Source of the DNA: Brachypodius melanocephalos
Lineage: Eukaryota > Chordata > Aves > Passeriformes > Pycnonotidae
Length of the DNA stretch: 64,000 bases
Assembly (NCBI GenBank): GCA_013398615.1
Contig: VZSR01003798.1
Coordinates: 8,338,258 to 8,402,257, forward strand
Reading direction: 5' to 3'
In this document: piece by piece, positions 25,853-39,495 of the stretch
Position numbering within the stretch: the stretch's first letter is position 1
Layout: the number at the start of each line of letters is the position of its first letter
Position numbers and translations under genes: made by a program
The notes under the pieces: model-generated
The model's input: only the letters and a program-made list of their open reading frames with translations
Database searches by the model: none
Told to the model about the DNA's origin: nothing

Positions 25853-28800
25853 CAACCATGGAATACATACCCTAACCAAAGAGTCAAGCAGCAAAGTGTT
25901 TTGCAGATCTGCCAGGTTTTTACTTTACAAATTAGTTAACATTGTTATTTTCTTTTGCACAAACACAGGACAAAACCTCCACTCAGTGGAAAATAGCGTG
26001 GTTTAACTAACTTCAGTGGTTTTATACCTCTTGGGGGTGTACTAAAGATCTGGCTTGTAAATCTGAATTTTTCCCTTTATTTGACCTTTTCTAAATACAT
26101 TTTCTTGACACTTTGTGGTCAGCTTGTAGTCCTCACTTCTCACTGAAATACTGACACCAGCACCCTTCACTGAGTTAATCACTTGTATGCTGTTACAGTG
26201 ACATCAGTTACTCAGATGCCTTTTCCCTGCTTTTGTTTCATTACTTCATCTAGATGAACAAGGTTGTTCAAATTAGTATAAATCAGTTCTCTTACAGTTG
26301 TTGACACTTAGAATTTAAGTACTGGATTACTGTCCTTGACAGCTGAAAGTTGCACATTCTCGGAATTTAAGACTGGAGTGTAATTGTTGGCAGTTAATAA
26401 TAGATTATTAGAAATACTCTGAAAGTATCCACAACTAAAGTGTAAAAGCGGCGTGACGGATCAGAATCCTACTGAGTGCTGCAGCAGCGCCTGTCAGGGA
26501 GAGAATATTTAACAGTGAGTGCTTGCCTTCCTTTGCAACATCAGCTCCTCCAGCCTGCATAAAAGCAGGGTGGGAAAAGTCCCTGGTCACGTCTTCAGGG
26601 ACCGGCCTCTGCAAAGCGCTTAAATACCATTAGTGTGGCAAACTGTGCCGGGTGCTTCTCATAGTCAAGTGCAGGAAGTCCAGCATAACCCCAGTGCTCA
26701 GCTGAGGTTACATTTCTTTAATGCACAGAGATCAGGAGCCTGCCACTGGAATGCAGCGGGAGGCTCCATCCTTTGGCTCCAGCTGCAGAGCTCGTGGCCT
26801 TACCTCATCTCCAGATAACAGCTAATGTGGTGGCTGCTTTTCCAAACCTTTAACGGAGCTCCATGTTGATACCTGTGTAGGTTCCTGGAAGAGATGAACA
26901 GATGCTGTCCACTGAATTTTAGAGAGAAGTTGCTGAATGAGTTATTTGCCCATTCAAAAAAATACAGATTTGCCAACAGGTGCAAATCTCTAAAGATGAA
27001 GCTTTGTAAACATATTCTACTTCCTCCCCTTTGGTCTTTAAAGTGATTTCCTGATTGCAAGAGTGGTGTGCAGAACTCCTTCTTTCTGTGCTCACCCATT
27101 AGTGCTGCAGCATCTTTGTAACTCTGCCACTGAGGATTTGTGCTCCGATGACCTAATGCTGAGATGTTAAAGCTAAACAAAGAACCCCAAAAATAACAAT
27201 TTGCTGTTCTCCAGCTTTAAACTCAAAGGAAATTTTCTCACTTTGTTTCTCATTAGAGTTGCAGAGCTGTTTTACACATAGGTGAGTCTTTATTTGTCTA
27301 TTCTACGTTATCTTGGTGGTCGGTCTGTTTAGAAGCTGAAGTTCCCTGCAGTAGGAAAAAAAACCCTGTTTATTGTGCCTATTTTCTTGTGAAAGTGAGT
27401 CACATGTGCTTTTGTTACATTTATGGCAGTTGATTGAAATGCAGAGCAAGAACTCATTTCTAAGGTTTGTAGCATTTGTGGACTTGTTATAAAATACCTA
27501 TTGAAGAAAATAGTCAAGACTTAAGACTCAAACTGAAATGTATTTACACAAAATAACGATGTTGTTATTACTTACTGTGTAGGTGCACAGTCACTCTTGC
27601 TGCTTTTAACATTCTAGGAGCTAATTTTAAGTAAGTTTGAAAGGGAAATTAAACTAAGAAATCTGAAGTTTTATGCTATTATCTTGATCTGGTAGTGTTT
27701 TCTTCAGTATATCTGGAGGCAAGAGAGAAGGAAGGGAGAAAAGATGATGCTTACTGAAGCTAATCTTCCTAGGCCCCATGTATCAACATTTCTGTAGAGT
27801 CCTGTGCAGAACTAGGCAGAATATCTGCTTTAGGCTCCTGCTTTGAAGCACCCACAGAAGGAGCCTCTCCTTCTGCCCCGAAGATAGAGGAAGCCTGGAC
27901 AGAATAAACTTTCAGAATATCCTCTGCTGATGCTTACTAATTGTTAAAGTCAGGAAACTGTTGTCCTAAAAAAAGCTTACTCAAGTTGCATTCATTTGAA
28001 TGTATGGTTTTGAAAGCTTTACAAGCAGTTAAGTAATGGCACAACAGCACGAGGCTGGCTAGCTCTGACACAGCCCTTAGTGCAGCCCAAGGTATTTCTT
28101 GCTTCTGCAATAGGGCAGATCCCTGCACAGGCTGTAGTTTGGAGAGAGTATCTCTACCTTGCAGAAGGTTGGGAATATGATTGCAAGTCAGCATTCAGCC
28201 CATTAGGCCAAATTCTTTGGAAAACTGTCTAATAAATAGATATAAGTCCAGAGGTATTTGAGCTTAAACTTGCTGAATTAAAAATTCTTCCTTTGTTATG
28301 TAGAGAACCATTCCAAAAGTTTTGTAGTTGACTGCTGCTGAGGTGAGTTACATTTTCACATGTAAAATGGATTCAGACAATGTTTCTGCAAAAGTTAGCT
28401 GGTTACTTGCAATGCTAAAATGGACATTTGCTCAAAAGAGAAGACATGTCTGGTTTCATTGCTACTTCAGAAACTTAAAAAAAAATAAAAAGAAAAAAAA
28501 TTTAAATTACACCAATAAAAAGGTCTTGCATCATGCCTAAGGTCATTAGCATCTGGCTTTGGGAAGCTGCCAAAGGGAATGAATTTCAAAGACTGAGTCT
28601 ATTAGCTGAGAGCCTGCCAGTCCCAGGAGGTCTTACCTCAGTCTTAGAGCAAGAGCTTCCTGGCAGATCTTAATAGCTGTGACAGTACTTTGAGTGCGAG
28701 GATATCACTTAGGAGTGAGTCTAGAACTACACAGGACTTGGAAGAAACTCTTGTAACACGGTGAATGGCTCCAGGAAGCCACCCGAGCCCAGCAACCAGG

Positions 28801-31800
28801 TGATGTGCAGGTGTTGCCTGCTCGCAGAGGTTCTCTCTGCTCCGGGGGAAAACAGATGCTTTTCTGCACCTGCTCTACTTCCAGCCCAGCTCAGAGGAAT
28901 GCACTGCATTAATCTTGTACAGAGGTGACCAAGGCAAGGTGAATCGGCAGGGTCTCTTCCCCAGCCATGAACAGGCAGCTCTCTAGATGAGCACTGCTGT
29001 ATATAAACCCTCAAGCCAAGAACAGGCAGTGCATATGTATAGCAGGCACTGCTCCTGCTCAGTCCTCCAAATACTTCTCCAGCCAAAAACCCCAGTCTCT
29101 TCTAGCTAACCTGAAATGAGTCACAGTGAGATTATTTCATAAAGTCCCCTGTCTTTGTCAGGCACTGAGGAATGGATCTATGGTTGCACGTTATCTGCCT
29201 GTTAATGTGACACTGCAGATCAAAATAGATGCCCATCCCTTCCAGCAGCCTTTAACAGACACAGTAGGAGGGTCAGAGGAATGCAGGCTCTTCTGGGGTA
29301 CAAACAACTGCCCAAGGGTGTGCTTTGGAGCACATACATCCATTTTAAAAGGGAAGTGTGTGTGTGTCTATGTGCGTTATACATAAAACCAAAAAGAGCT
29401 TGGGCTGAGGCATGCAGGAAGTGAGCTACTAAAAAACCCAAGAAATAAACTCCCCAAATAAATAAATGAAGCAAACCTGCAAGTCAAATGCATCACTGTT
29501 GTAATTCCTTCAGTGCTGCTTTGTGTCCCTTTTCCGGTGTAGTTCTCTACTCAATGTCAGTTATTGTCCCCAGACATTAAAAAGCTGATGATCTCACCGT
29601 GTTACTGATGGAAGTATTTCACTGATGGTAAAAGGCGTGAGCATAAGCACAAAGGTTCATCAAAAGCTGCCTTGCTTCACTTTCAAGTTCACCCTCCTGT
29701 TTTTCTCACCTATTCTTGATAGATCATTGGCAATCCAGGTGTAATAGAAAGTGCCTAAAATCACTTGCAAGGCTATGTAAGTGTACAAACATGAGACATT
29801 TGTTCCAATAGTGTATTGGTGTTGCAACACACAGAGATGAAATACATCTTCTTCAAATAAAAACCACTGTTGTTCCACAGAGAACCTGTGGCTCATCACT
29901 CTTCTACGTGAGATCATTGCACAGCAGAATGAATTTCGCAGAACATGGTGCAGCTAACTCTAAAATGGGATGGATTACTGACTTGCTTTAACCTCAGTAA
30001 TGATGACTGGTCTCAGTTCAGTTCCTGTATTTTAGTTCCTGTTCATTTTAGTTCTCACATTGCTAAAACTGGCATCTTTTTTCTTGAAATTTTTTTTTTC
30101 CTGATAAATCCTGTTCAACAGGATCAGAGGAAACAAGGATTTGAGTGAGCTGTGAAGAGAAAACATATTTTTCTTATAGTTGGCTCTCCAGGGCAAGATT
30201 TGGGTGGTAGATGGGACAGAGTAGGAAAGCATGCACTGTCTACAGGCCCCTCAAATATCTGTGTAATGCCTTTCCTCAGCAGCTAAAATAAGACAAAATT
30301 TTAAATATCTGCTTGTGCTATCATAGGCCTTGTGGATTTTGTTGTATGAGTAGCCAGAGAATTTTTTGCAAGAAGTAGTGAAAAACTTTTTCGTATTGTT
30401 TAAGTATGTTCCGTTGGGTTTTAATTGCAGGTTCAGTGGTGTCCTTTGCAGTTTCATCTGTGAAGTAAAAATTTAAAAGTGACACAAAAGTCAATTAAGT
30501 ATTTTAAAAATACTAACAATGTTTATGCTTAAAATTAGTTTCAAAGAAACCATCTGAATCTGAAATAAAATATTTTTGACAAAGACTAAGCAGTTTGATC
30601 TAAAACAAATTCATGAAGAGCTGCTGAAATACCTTTTCCAAACTGTAATTGGAAAATAACTTGTCCATCTTTTTGCTGTCGATATTGAGTAAGTCTAATT
30701 CATTGTTCATAAAAACGTAATTACTGTTTGTTTTTTTTTTAAATCTGAAATACTTATAGTCAATTTAAAAGGACAGCAGTGCTCACGCCACTCCTGCTGT
30801 AGCTGCTTGAGGCCAGGTACTGGCTTTGCTAATTGGGTGCATTTTTGCCTAAGGCAGCACAGCAGGATGCTGGACCTGGTGTCTCTTGCATGTTCCCTAC
30901 ATGTGTGCTTGAGTGATGCTTGTGCTTCCTGGTAAAGTGTTTGATTTCAGAGAGGAGGCACAAATGCTCTTTAGTATGTATGTCTTTCTTTTCCCAAGAT
31001 CACTGTTACTTTATCAGCTCATTTATTTGTCAGTCTGTTTCAAAGTCCAGCTGAGTGTTCAGAGCTTGGTAATTTCCAGTCCTGGATATGGTTGTTAGAC
31101 ACCTGAGATTTGTAAACTGCGGGTCTTTGGTAAACACTTGTTTCAAACTGCATTTATTTAGTAGAGAGATAATAAAGCAAGTATCTTCTGTACTCCTGGT
31201 CACACAGGCTCCTTGGGCCAGTTTTTCTGATTACAACTGTCTAGGTGTGATGCAACACTCTTATTAGTACATAAAATAAGCAGCGTGTTCCATTGCTAAT
31301 GACTGGACTGTATAGAGCAGTTTCTAATTAGACTATAGAAGCTCCAGATACTGGCATTGTCACAAACGGGCTTTCTAGCTACTTATTTACATCACAAAAT
31401 CTGTATATGAAAGTAGCTTGCATCCCCCCTTCCTTGCAAACACGTGTTTCTCATTCTGTGAGGGAGATGCTTCACAATGAATGTCACCCAGGTAATGTAG
31501 TTTGGAGAAAGCATCTTGATCAACAGAATACGAAATTTCTATGGCTAGAAATGAGTTTTTAGAGCTTTCTAAAGAAGCCTATTTTTTAAAATAGACATAT
31601 TGCAAAGGCTCTTCTCTTTACTGACCAGTATAATATGATGGTTCAGAACAAAGATATCTTTTTCTAAGTATACAGAGGAAGAGTTTGTAAAGACAATTGA
31701 GACTATACCTGTACTCTACTGGTTTTATAAGCAGCAGTTGTCACTCACTTCCTAAAATGGAGCTCTGGAGAAAGTGCTATTCTTGGGAAGAGGATGAAGC

Positions 31801-31834
31801 CACAAAACTGACTGAAGGACAGGCTGTCTCTGTC

Positions 31835-31915
31835 CCAGGCCTGTTGCATAATTTTGGGTCAATCACAAATATATCAGATTGGTAAAGGGAGATAATGCTT
31901 ACAGTGAGGATTGTG
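31835..31915 (+). repeat. possible degenerate MIR-like SINE fragment
   Basis: TTTTGGGTCAATCACAAA, then GGTAAAGGGAGATAATGCTT and GTGAGGATTGTGATG, resemble the forward MIR segment ttgggcaagtcac, gtaaaatgggataata, gtgaggatt. The match is weak and could be chance. Confidence 0.3.
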
Positions 31916-33870
31916 ATGTTTTATTGGTGGGGTTTTTTAATTGAAATGTGTTGAAATTACTTGAAAAGAACGGTGTCAGAGGTATATGGAGTTTATTACG
32001 CATGTGGTATAAATTGTATTTGTGGGAACTAAACAGATTTAGGGCAGTGAGGGTTTTAATGTATTCAGAGTGTAAAAGGGTGTCTCTTCAGTAGTCTTTC
32101 TTTACTATAGGGAAAATTAAAGATCACACCAAGTATTTAATTTCTATTTGAAATTGCAACCATTTTTTAATAGAGGTAGGGCTGACAATACCACAGTTTC
32201 ATTTTAGCTTGAGGGATTTCAGAAGAAGCACTAAATACTCAGGCTGAATTTAGTGTTTCTTTCAGGTTTTTGTCTGTGGAGTTTTAGTGTTCCTTTAATC
32301 AGAAGTCACAGAGGCTGGATGCCAGCTGCATCTCCTGTTTGTGGAAGAGACAGTTCAAAAAGAATATTCTCTTAATAATCTGTTGGACAAGGAGCTTATG
32401 TTAGAGCCATATCTGGGTGAAGAGTTTAACATGGAAAAATTTATGACAAGCTGGGGGCTTTGGAGCAAAGCATGTGGCTGGACTAATAAAAATGTCTCAC
32501 AGTTACTGCTGGAGGGCTTGATCCTGCTTCCCTTCAAGCAAGTGACACAAGTCATGTTGGCTGTGCAAAGGCAGGATAAAGTCTTTCAGCTTGTGGACAC
32601 CCTCAGCAGGAGGGGACACCTGTCCCAGCCATTGAAAAAGGCATCAAAAGTAATCCTGAGCTGCCATTAACCCCATGCTGCTCCAGTGAGGGCTGTTGTA
32701 GCATAGAGACCTTTACATCCTATAGGGCACTGACCATTCAACTCTTCTCTCTAGGAGCCCCAGGCTCCTTCTTAGCACCACTGTATGGTTTATTTTAACA
32801 CTAGGACAACATAAAAGAGAAAAGGACGTTTGTGGAAAGTCACACAAACCCTGTGTGTGTTTAGTATACCTGAAGGCTCGTTACTTCCTTGTGGTAATCC
32901 TGCCAGGCCTCCTCCTTCAATCACTTCTGTGTCCGTCTGGCAGTCAGCTTCCTGCAGATATTTTACCCCGAACCCCTGGTCCATAAGAGACTTCTGTTTT
33001 ACACCTGCCACCCTTCTTATAATTGTATGATTTCGCACCTTGTTCTAGCCCTGGCACTCCTCCAGGCAGTTCCCAAACGTGCACTAAAAAGTGGTTGGTC
33101 TTGAAGCACTTTTCTTCTTTTCCACTTTTCATGCTATGCGTGCTTCCCTATTATTTTAAACCACCGTATTAATGGAGGGAAAGCCCAGGTAACCAGTCCA
33201 GGACTTCAAAGTTGTTAACAGGGCAGCTCTGGTTTCACCTGAAAATAGGCTTGTGCTTGCTCAAGTGCATTTCAAGAAGCATCTATGATAAAATTTAAGG
33301 GACTCAGTAGCCAGTACAATACTTAATTCACATCAGCTTTGTGTTTCTTGAATTGCTTCTCTCTGTTGCAACACTCAAACATTCCCACAAGTTATTTACT
33401 TCCCAAAGCTGCTAGCTGTCTGTGGCATCCTAGCCACTTTAACCAAGTCTAGTGTCCAGATCACCCAGATAGATACAGCTTGAGCTGACAGTTCAGCTCC
33501 AGTCTGAACACATTTAAGCCCATAATTTCTAGTATGAAAGTCTGTTGTTAGTGCTGCCTAAATACCGGGTAGGAGAGGTTCTGTTTTTTTTATACACTCT
33601 CCTGTCAGAAAGCTGAGACAGATATTGGCAGAAGGGGGAAAGGGGCTGGAAAGCCTGTAAGCAGAGAAGGGCTCTGTGCTGGAAGACTGCTCTGTATCCT
33701 GGGTTCAGAGGAAGGCAAAGTGGTGAGGAGATGAGAGGAGGGGAACTGCGGAGGCTGCCTGGGCAATGGGGCAAGGCAGTGTTAGAAAATAAATGAGAGT
33801 TCATGGCAGATGCCAGTTCCTCAGCCAGCTATTCTTGGCAATGAATACAAAGCTTAAAGCAAGGCAAAGT

Positions 33871-33918
33871 TATATTTATTTATATATGTGTGTATGTAGA
33901 TGTATGTATGTATTTTAT
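33871..33918. repeat. TATT/GTAT simple repeat
   Basis: TATTTATTTATATATGTGTG followed by repeated GTAT units; a short compound microsatellite in intergenic DNA. Confidence 0.75.
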
Positions 33919-36900
33919 TTTTTAAAGGTTTCTCTTATTTCCAGATTTTAAATTACTTCAGACACTGCCTCTATTGGAGGTGCCACAGTAACTCAAAGCT
34001 TCACAGAGACAAATCTATTATAGCTTATATCACAGGAATGCCCAGAGGCCTCTTGTAGGGACAAAGCCCCATTGTGTCAGATGTTATGGAAACATCATGT
34101 ATATCTTTGATTTATAGTGGATTTTGAATCACCCTTAATAGTTTAATATTTTTTCCCATCAGTAAGTTTCAGTCTTCATGCTTTGAAAGGGGCTTTGAAA
34201 GGGCTTTTCTAGGTTTGGGCAAAAATTTCTATAGATTTCTGCATACAATTTCTATATACCACCATTAGCAAATACCAGCAGTAGGCAGTAAAACTAGATG
34301 TAAGTGATTCTGAAAGTGTATCACAGTGGTAGATTTGAACAGTAACTGTAAAAAGAGTAGGAAAATGAGAATTTTTTTTGTGACATAATCTTAGAATTGA
34401 AACGTCTCTTTGCTAGCAAAGTATTTAGATATTCTGTGATCAAAATGAAGGAGGCAGAAATGTGATGAAAACACTGAAGGATCTTTTGGAAAAACTTGAT
34501 GTAACATTTTCAATTAAGTATTGCCAGTTTTATTTTTTCCCCCAGTAGCAGTAGGATTTGTCCTAGCTGTTGCTAAGCTGTTTTTTTGGATATGATAATC
34601 TAACAGACACTAGGTTGACTGTACAGTATAAAGTTGTCCTATTGAACATACCAATAGTGGGATGGTTACTTACACAATTTAGCAACAAGCTCTGTAAATA
34701 ATCTTTGGAGGCCACTAGGACGGTTAATTTATAATTCTGCAGAATTATAGCTTTGACTAGGAATGGTAGTTTTATTCCATATGTGAATACAGTAACTTTG
34801 AATTTGTCCAGCATAATAAAATAGCATCTGCTATTCACAAATGTTGGAAGACATTTGGACTGTGACTGCATAAAGTGATGGTTTGTGTTAGCCAGAGTTC
34901 CAACATTTTTGTTAATGCCGCTCACATCATCAAGGTATATCCAAAGCTACCACCAAGTAGCCAGGCAGCTTTCACTGCAAGTTTCTCACATATTATCCTT
35001 CTGCACTCCATTTCTAAAGTCTTATCTCCCTTGTCCATAGCCAAAAGCTACTAACTTGGAACAAAGTTCAATCATGACCCAAACATAATGAAGAAGGAGA
35101 AATCACAAAAGATGGAGTTAATGGCTGCGGCTACCGCTGTGGATCCTTTTGCCACAGGCTCTGAAAGTCTGGAAAATTAATCAAAGTTCAATCAAGGATG
35201 TATGATATTGCGGCTGCTGCTGCAGCAGTGTCTGGTGTCACCTGGGAGCTGTCCATTAAAAACAGCTCACTGCAAACCGTCCTGGTATCGATGTGCTATC
35301 CCGGTTGGAGGGGGTAGTCAGATGCTACTCCAGGACATTGCTATGCCTTCTGCTTTCACTCCTGGGTAAACTTCAGAAGTTTAACACATATTCTAGACAT
35401 AAAAAGAACAGGCACATATCTGGAGTAAGTTAGTAAAAGAGGTAGCTTTGAAGAAATCTACTAATGGAGGATGGGTAATGCTTTCAAGGAAGTTTTCTTC
35501 GAATGCCACTGTAAAATAGGAACTGAATTTTTCTCCCAGTCAATTAGAATAGTATGTAGATGGGAAGAGAACTGAGAATTAAGGTTTTGATTAAAGCATA
35601 AAGCTGTAAGAAAAGTCTTCAGCAGAGTAGGAGACCTGGTGAATAAGCCTTTATGACAAGTATTGATTTTCATAGAAGGGACAGTGCTTTAAGTTTGGTT
35701 GTTAAACTCAACCACTTGTTCAGATATTTGTAGCTGATGAGCTTGCAAAAGAATCTAGAGTAGATAAATTAGTAAATTTTTTGCAAGAATTCTTCATCCA
35801 AAATTTGTTTAAAATTTGTTTGCCTTGTATTTCATTGCCTGGGAAAAACGTGTCTTGTAACTTGTTTGATGTTTATGATTAAAACTTGGCAAGAGTTGTA
35901 GGTAGGGAAAATTCATCTTTCATTTTATCAGTCTGCCACTGAGACAGGTCCTAGTCATCTCTAATACTCTAACACTCCCATGAAACAAAATTGCCACCAC
36001 TGGTATTACTGCTGTGTTACTCATCAGTTGTTATATACCATGGTTTAAACGGTTAAAAACCACTACCCGGTATTACAGAACAAGAAGGACAGAAAAAAGA
36101 GGAGAAACTAAAAAACAAAGCCGTAACCAAAAGGAAGGAAGAGGCTGGAGGCTGTGAAAATAAATACAAATCTCCATAGAGCAGGTGAAGTGTCTCCTGT
36201 ATTGGTAGGATTCATCATTTGGGGGGAAAAAAATAACAAAGAACATTACTGCTTCAGGTGTTATATTGCCAACTCTCCTTTCTTTAACCATGTGAATATG
36301 AGTGGCTACCAGTTTTATGGCAGGCATTTTGTTCAGACTTTGACACACCTCTGGCCCAGTGTCACACCCTTTGGCCCCAGGGCACAATCGTGGTTCCTGA
36401 CTGTTCCTCTTATGACAACACCAAGTCTCTGGAATTCTGTCTCAGCCCTTTCAATCAGATAGCATAAACATGTCTGTCTCCCCATTGTATTTCTGCCTGG
36501 TTCATCAGAATGGTTTGACTGAAATTACTGGTATTCTTTTGATAAACCATTAGTGTTAGGGGTTTGAATTTTTTTGTCAATTACTAAATCTTGGTGACAG
36601 GCAGAAACTGCCTGTTAAAACTTGTATTGTAATTTGAGGATTAAATGCTGCACCTCTGAGAAACATCAGTATCAAAACTGATTTGCTCTAAGAGACTTAA
36701 CGTTGTTAGGAGCTGCAGTCTGACAGGGTAGATTCCTTAATAACAGAGTTAGCAATTAAATGTTTTAAACTCCTCACAGGACTTGAAAGATTAGAGGGCA
36801 GTTGGTAGATTTGTGCAGAAAGGGACATGTGTAGCCCATACAGTGCCCACCTTAATCCCTGACAGTGAAAGACTTCAACTCCCATTATTGTTTGGTTACT

Positions 36901-39299
36901 GGATAAAATTAGTGCATTTCACTTGCTAACACCTTTCTTATCTGTGGGAAATTCTCAAAGAATTCAACTTTGCAAATTTTTATTTTCTGCTAGCACTTTC
37001 ATGCAAACCCACCCCCAGCTAGACTGATCATTGAAAGAAAGATGGGCAGAGCTGCAAGGAACCTTTGGGGTGTTGTTCTTGCTGGAGCATTCCCATCTCA
37101 CTCTTTGTAGCCCTGTCTCTAGCTGGGTGAGTATTTTGTATGTGTGTATGACATTGTACATGGAAAATGATGCAGTCTTTTGCCATCCATTTAGACAGAA
37201 GCTGCATGCTTCACAGCAGGTAAAAATATTTAGGAAGGTAGAGAACAGAATGAATAGTTAAGCCAGTTTTCTATCTCAGCCCAGAGTGGGGGGCAGTGGG
37301 AGAAAGTAGCAAAAAAGGGTCCTTTAGTGCAGACTCTCCAAAAGGATCTAATAAACCTAATTTGGAGATGCTACAAAACCAAGTCCTTTGGTGTATTATT
37401 TTCCATGATTTAAAGCTATATGCTTTAACACCAGTATACTGAAAGGCTTTTGCTGTGTGATGCATACTTAGGCCACATTGTATAAATATGCTCTTAATGC
37501 TAGGAGATTTGCCTTGAAAAGCTGTGACTTAAAAATACCAAACTTTATTAGATGTAAAAGTATTGTATAATCAAAATTTTTGGAGGCAAATACACTGTGA
37601 GGTAAAGCAACCATTAATAAGAGCTAAAAAGAAACTTACTGTCCAGGCCAGTCCCAATTGTTAATTGCAGTTTCTTAATCTTAGTGGCAGGCAGTGGAAA
37701 GGCACAATTTTACAGGGGTGGGTCAGTGGTACTGGTGTTGGTGATGTGCCTTTGGGTTTAGGGTAGGGTAGCCTACATGCTATTTTAAATGTTAGCACGT
37801 TGGAATGACTTCACTACTGTTTTGGGCTACAGAAAAGTAGTGCAATGAACAGTTGGATGAAAATTAATGCTGAAGCATGGGTGCAAATGCAGAGTATTCA
37901 ATAAACTTAGCTTGCTATGTTGAATTTTTCTAATTACCTCAAAGGGGCTGTAAGCAGCAAGATGGGGTAAACATTTAAAGTCTGCTTAAAGTGTTAGCAC
38001 AAAACAGTTTTGGACACTTTATAGCTTAGGCTACCTTACAAAATCAGCCTATGTGGAAATACTGAACAAGAAATTTGAGTTTCTCTGTTGCTCAGTGAGA
38101 ACTAGAGTGCCCTAACTGTCCTTCTGCGCATCTTAGGAAACTTTATCAAGTGCTTTATGCCTTTAGCAGGCCTGTTTGTAGTTTGACTAGTGCTCAAAAC
38201 CTGTGCTGCAGCACACTGCCTTTAAATAAATATCTTTTCATCTTCATGTGCATGGGTTTGGTACATTTTAAAAAACATTGAACTTTTAAGTTGTTTGAAA
38301 CCCACAACTGTCTTTATAAAAAAGTCTTGCTGACAGATTATCAGTTCTCTTCATTTTCAGAGTCTGTTTCTTCTCTTCCCTCCTACTTCCCCAAAATCTT
38401 GTGTCCCTGGACAGCAGTTCCTACTCCTGTTGGCTTTTCTCCCTGCAAGGTGACCCGGGGCCCAGTGGTACGATCATGGGGCTGACCATTGCTTCACCTT
38501 TCTTCTGAAAAATGTTTAATCCACACGTCTCTCTAAGGCAAGTGAGCAAAGCATTAAATTAGTGCTAAGATCTTTGCCAGCACTGATTTTAAGTAAGAGG
38601 GACATAGTGTATTATGTGATTGGAATTTAGGCCAAGCAGGCAGGACATGGAGGTTAACGCCGTTGTGCACCGATCTCTGGGAGGAACAGCGTGAGGCAGC
38701 AGCCTGTGGTTGGGGAATTTAGAATTTACATGCCCATTTGCCTAGAGAATGCAGTGGCAGAACAAACCTACTCCCAGTGTTTAGTCAGTGCTTGGTTATT
38801 TTCCTGATACTCTCTTTAGGGTTTTTTTAATCAAACACCAAAATTCAGGTCCTGATTGAAATTTAAGAGAAATCTTTTCTTCGGAATTGTATTGCATTTG
38901 TATTGTAGTGCTGTATGCCTCGGTTTTGTTTGTAGTGATTCCCTACAGTTAATATCCATTTTTAAAGCACCCTAGATAGTAAAATCAGTTAAGAGCAGCA
39001 GCTTTTTGTTTATAGTCAGTTCCATGTGTTGGAACTCTTCTCAAAACCATGAATACTCTTGCATTTGGTTAAGAAGTTTTAGCACTTCACAATCTGCCCG
39101 ACATCCCCTTACGTTCATGCTGCTCTGAGCACACAGGCTGGGACATGGAGAGGAAGGAACAGGCTGGGGCAGGTGGGAGGAGAAAGCTGCTTTCCTTGGG
39201 CTGCATTGTTACACTGATTTTAGGTATTTGTTATGACACACATGGAGGTCAGACCTGGGGACCCTTTTCCTTTGCCCTACAGCACTGTCCCTGAGAAGA

Positions 39300-39495
39300 A
39301 CATAATGAGGTGCTATCATTTCCTCAAAGAGCTTACAATTTATATAGATTTAAAACCAAAAACGTAGTAATTCAGAAGCAAGGAAATATAAATCAATTTA
39401 AATAACTTGCCTGAGGTCAAATAGTAATTCAGTGGCAGAGCCCCAAGTGAAGTCCAGGACCTCTGTCTCAAGGCTGGTTCCCTGTCTGTTTCTTT
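39300..39495 (-). repeat. relic of an ancient tRNA-derived SINE (MIR-like), reverse orientation
   Basis: AATAACTTGCCTGAGGTCAA, then AGTGGCAGAGCC and TCCAGGACCTCTGTCTCAAG, match in order the reverse complement of the MIR/CORE-SINE body (taacttgcccaaggtcac, agtggcagagc, aacccaggtctctgactc). The upstream CTCAAAGAGCTTACAATTTA is also typical of such relics. Diverged and inactive; boundaries approximate. Confidence 0.55.

Larger units (their letters stand above)
18961..39299. other. intergenic, no gene recognised apart from the repeats listed
   Basis: No supported gene. ORFs of up to 164 residues (minus, 19467-19961) and 109 residues (plus, 32341-32670) show no recognisable domain and sit in sequence without codon-like constraint that I can see. 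Regulatory candidates are given among the findings (20125-20143, 34730-34749, 35040-35330). Confidence 0.6.

Noticed and set aside
32341..32670. 109-residue plus-strand ORF with protein-like composition
   Set aside because: It reads plausibly but matches nothing I know, has no splice or promoter context, and part resembles a common sauropsid repeat phrase (gatcctgcttcc).
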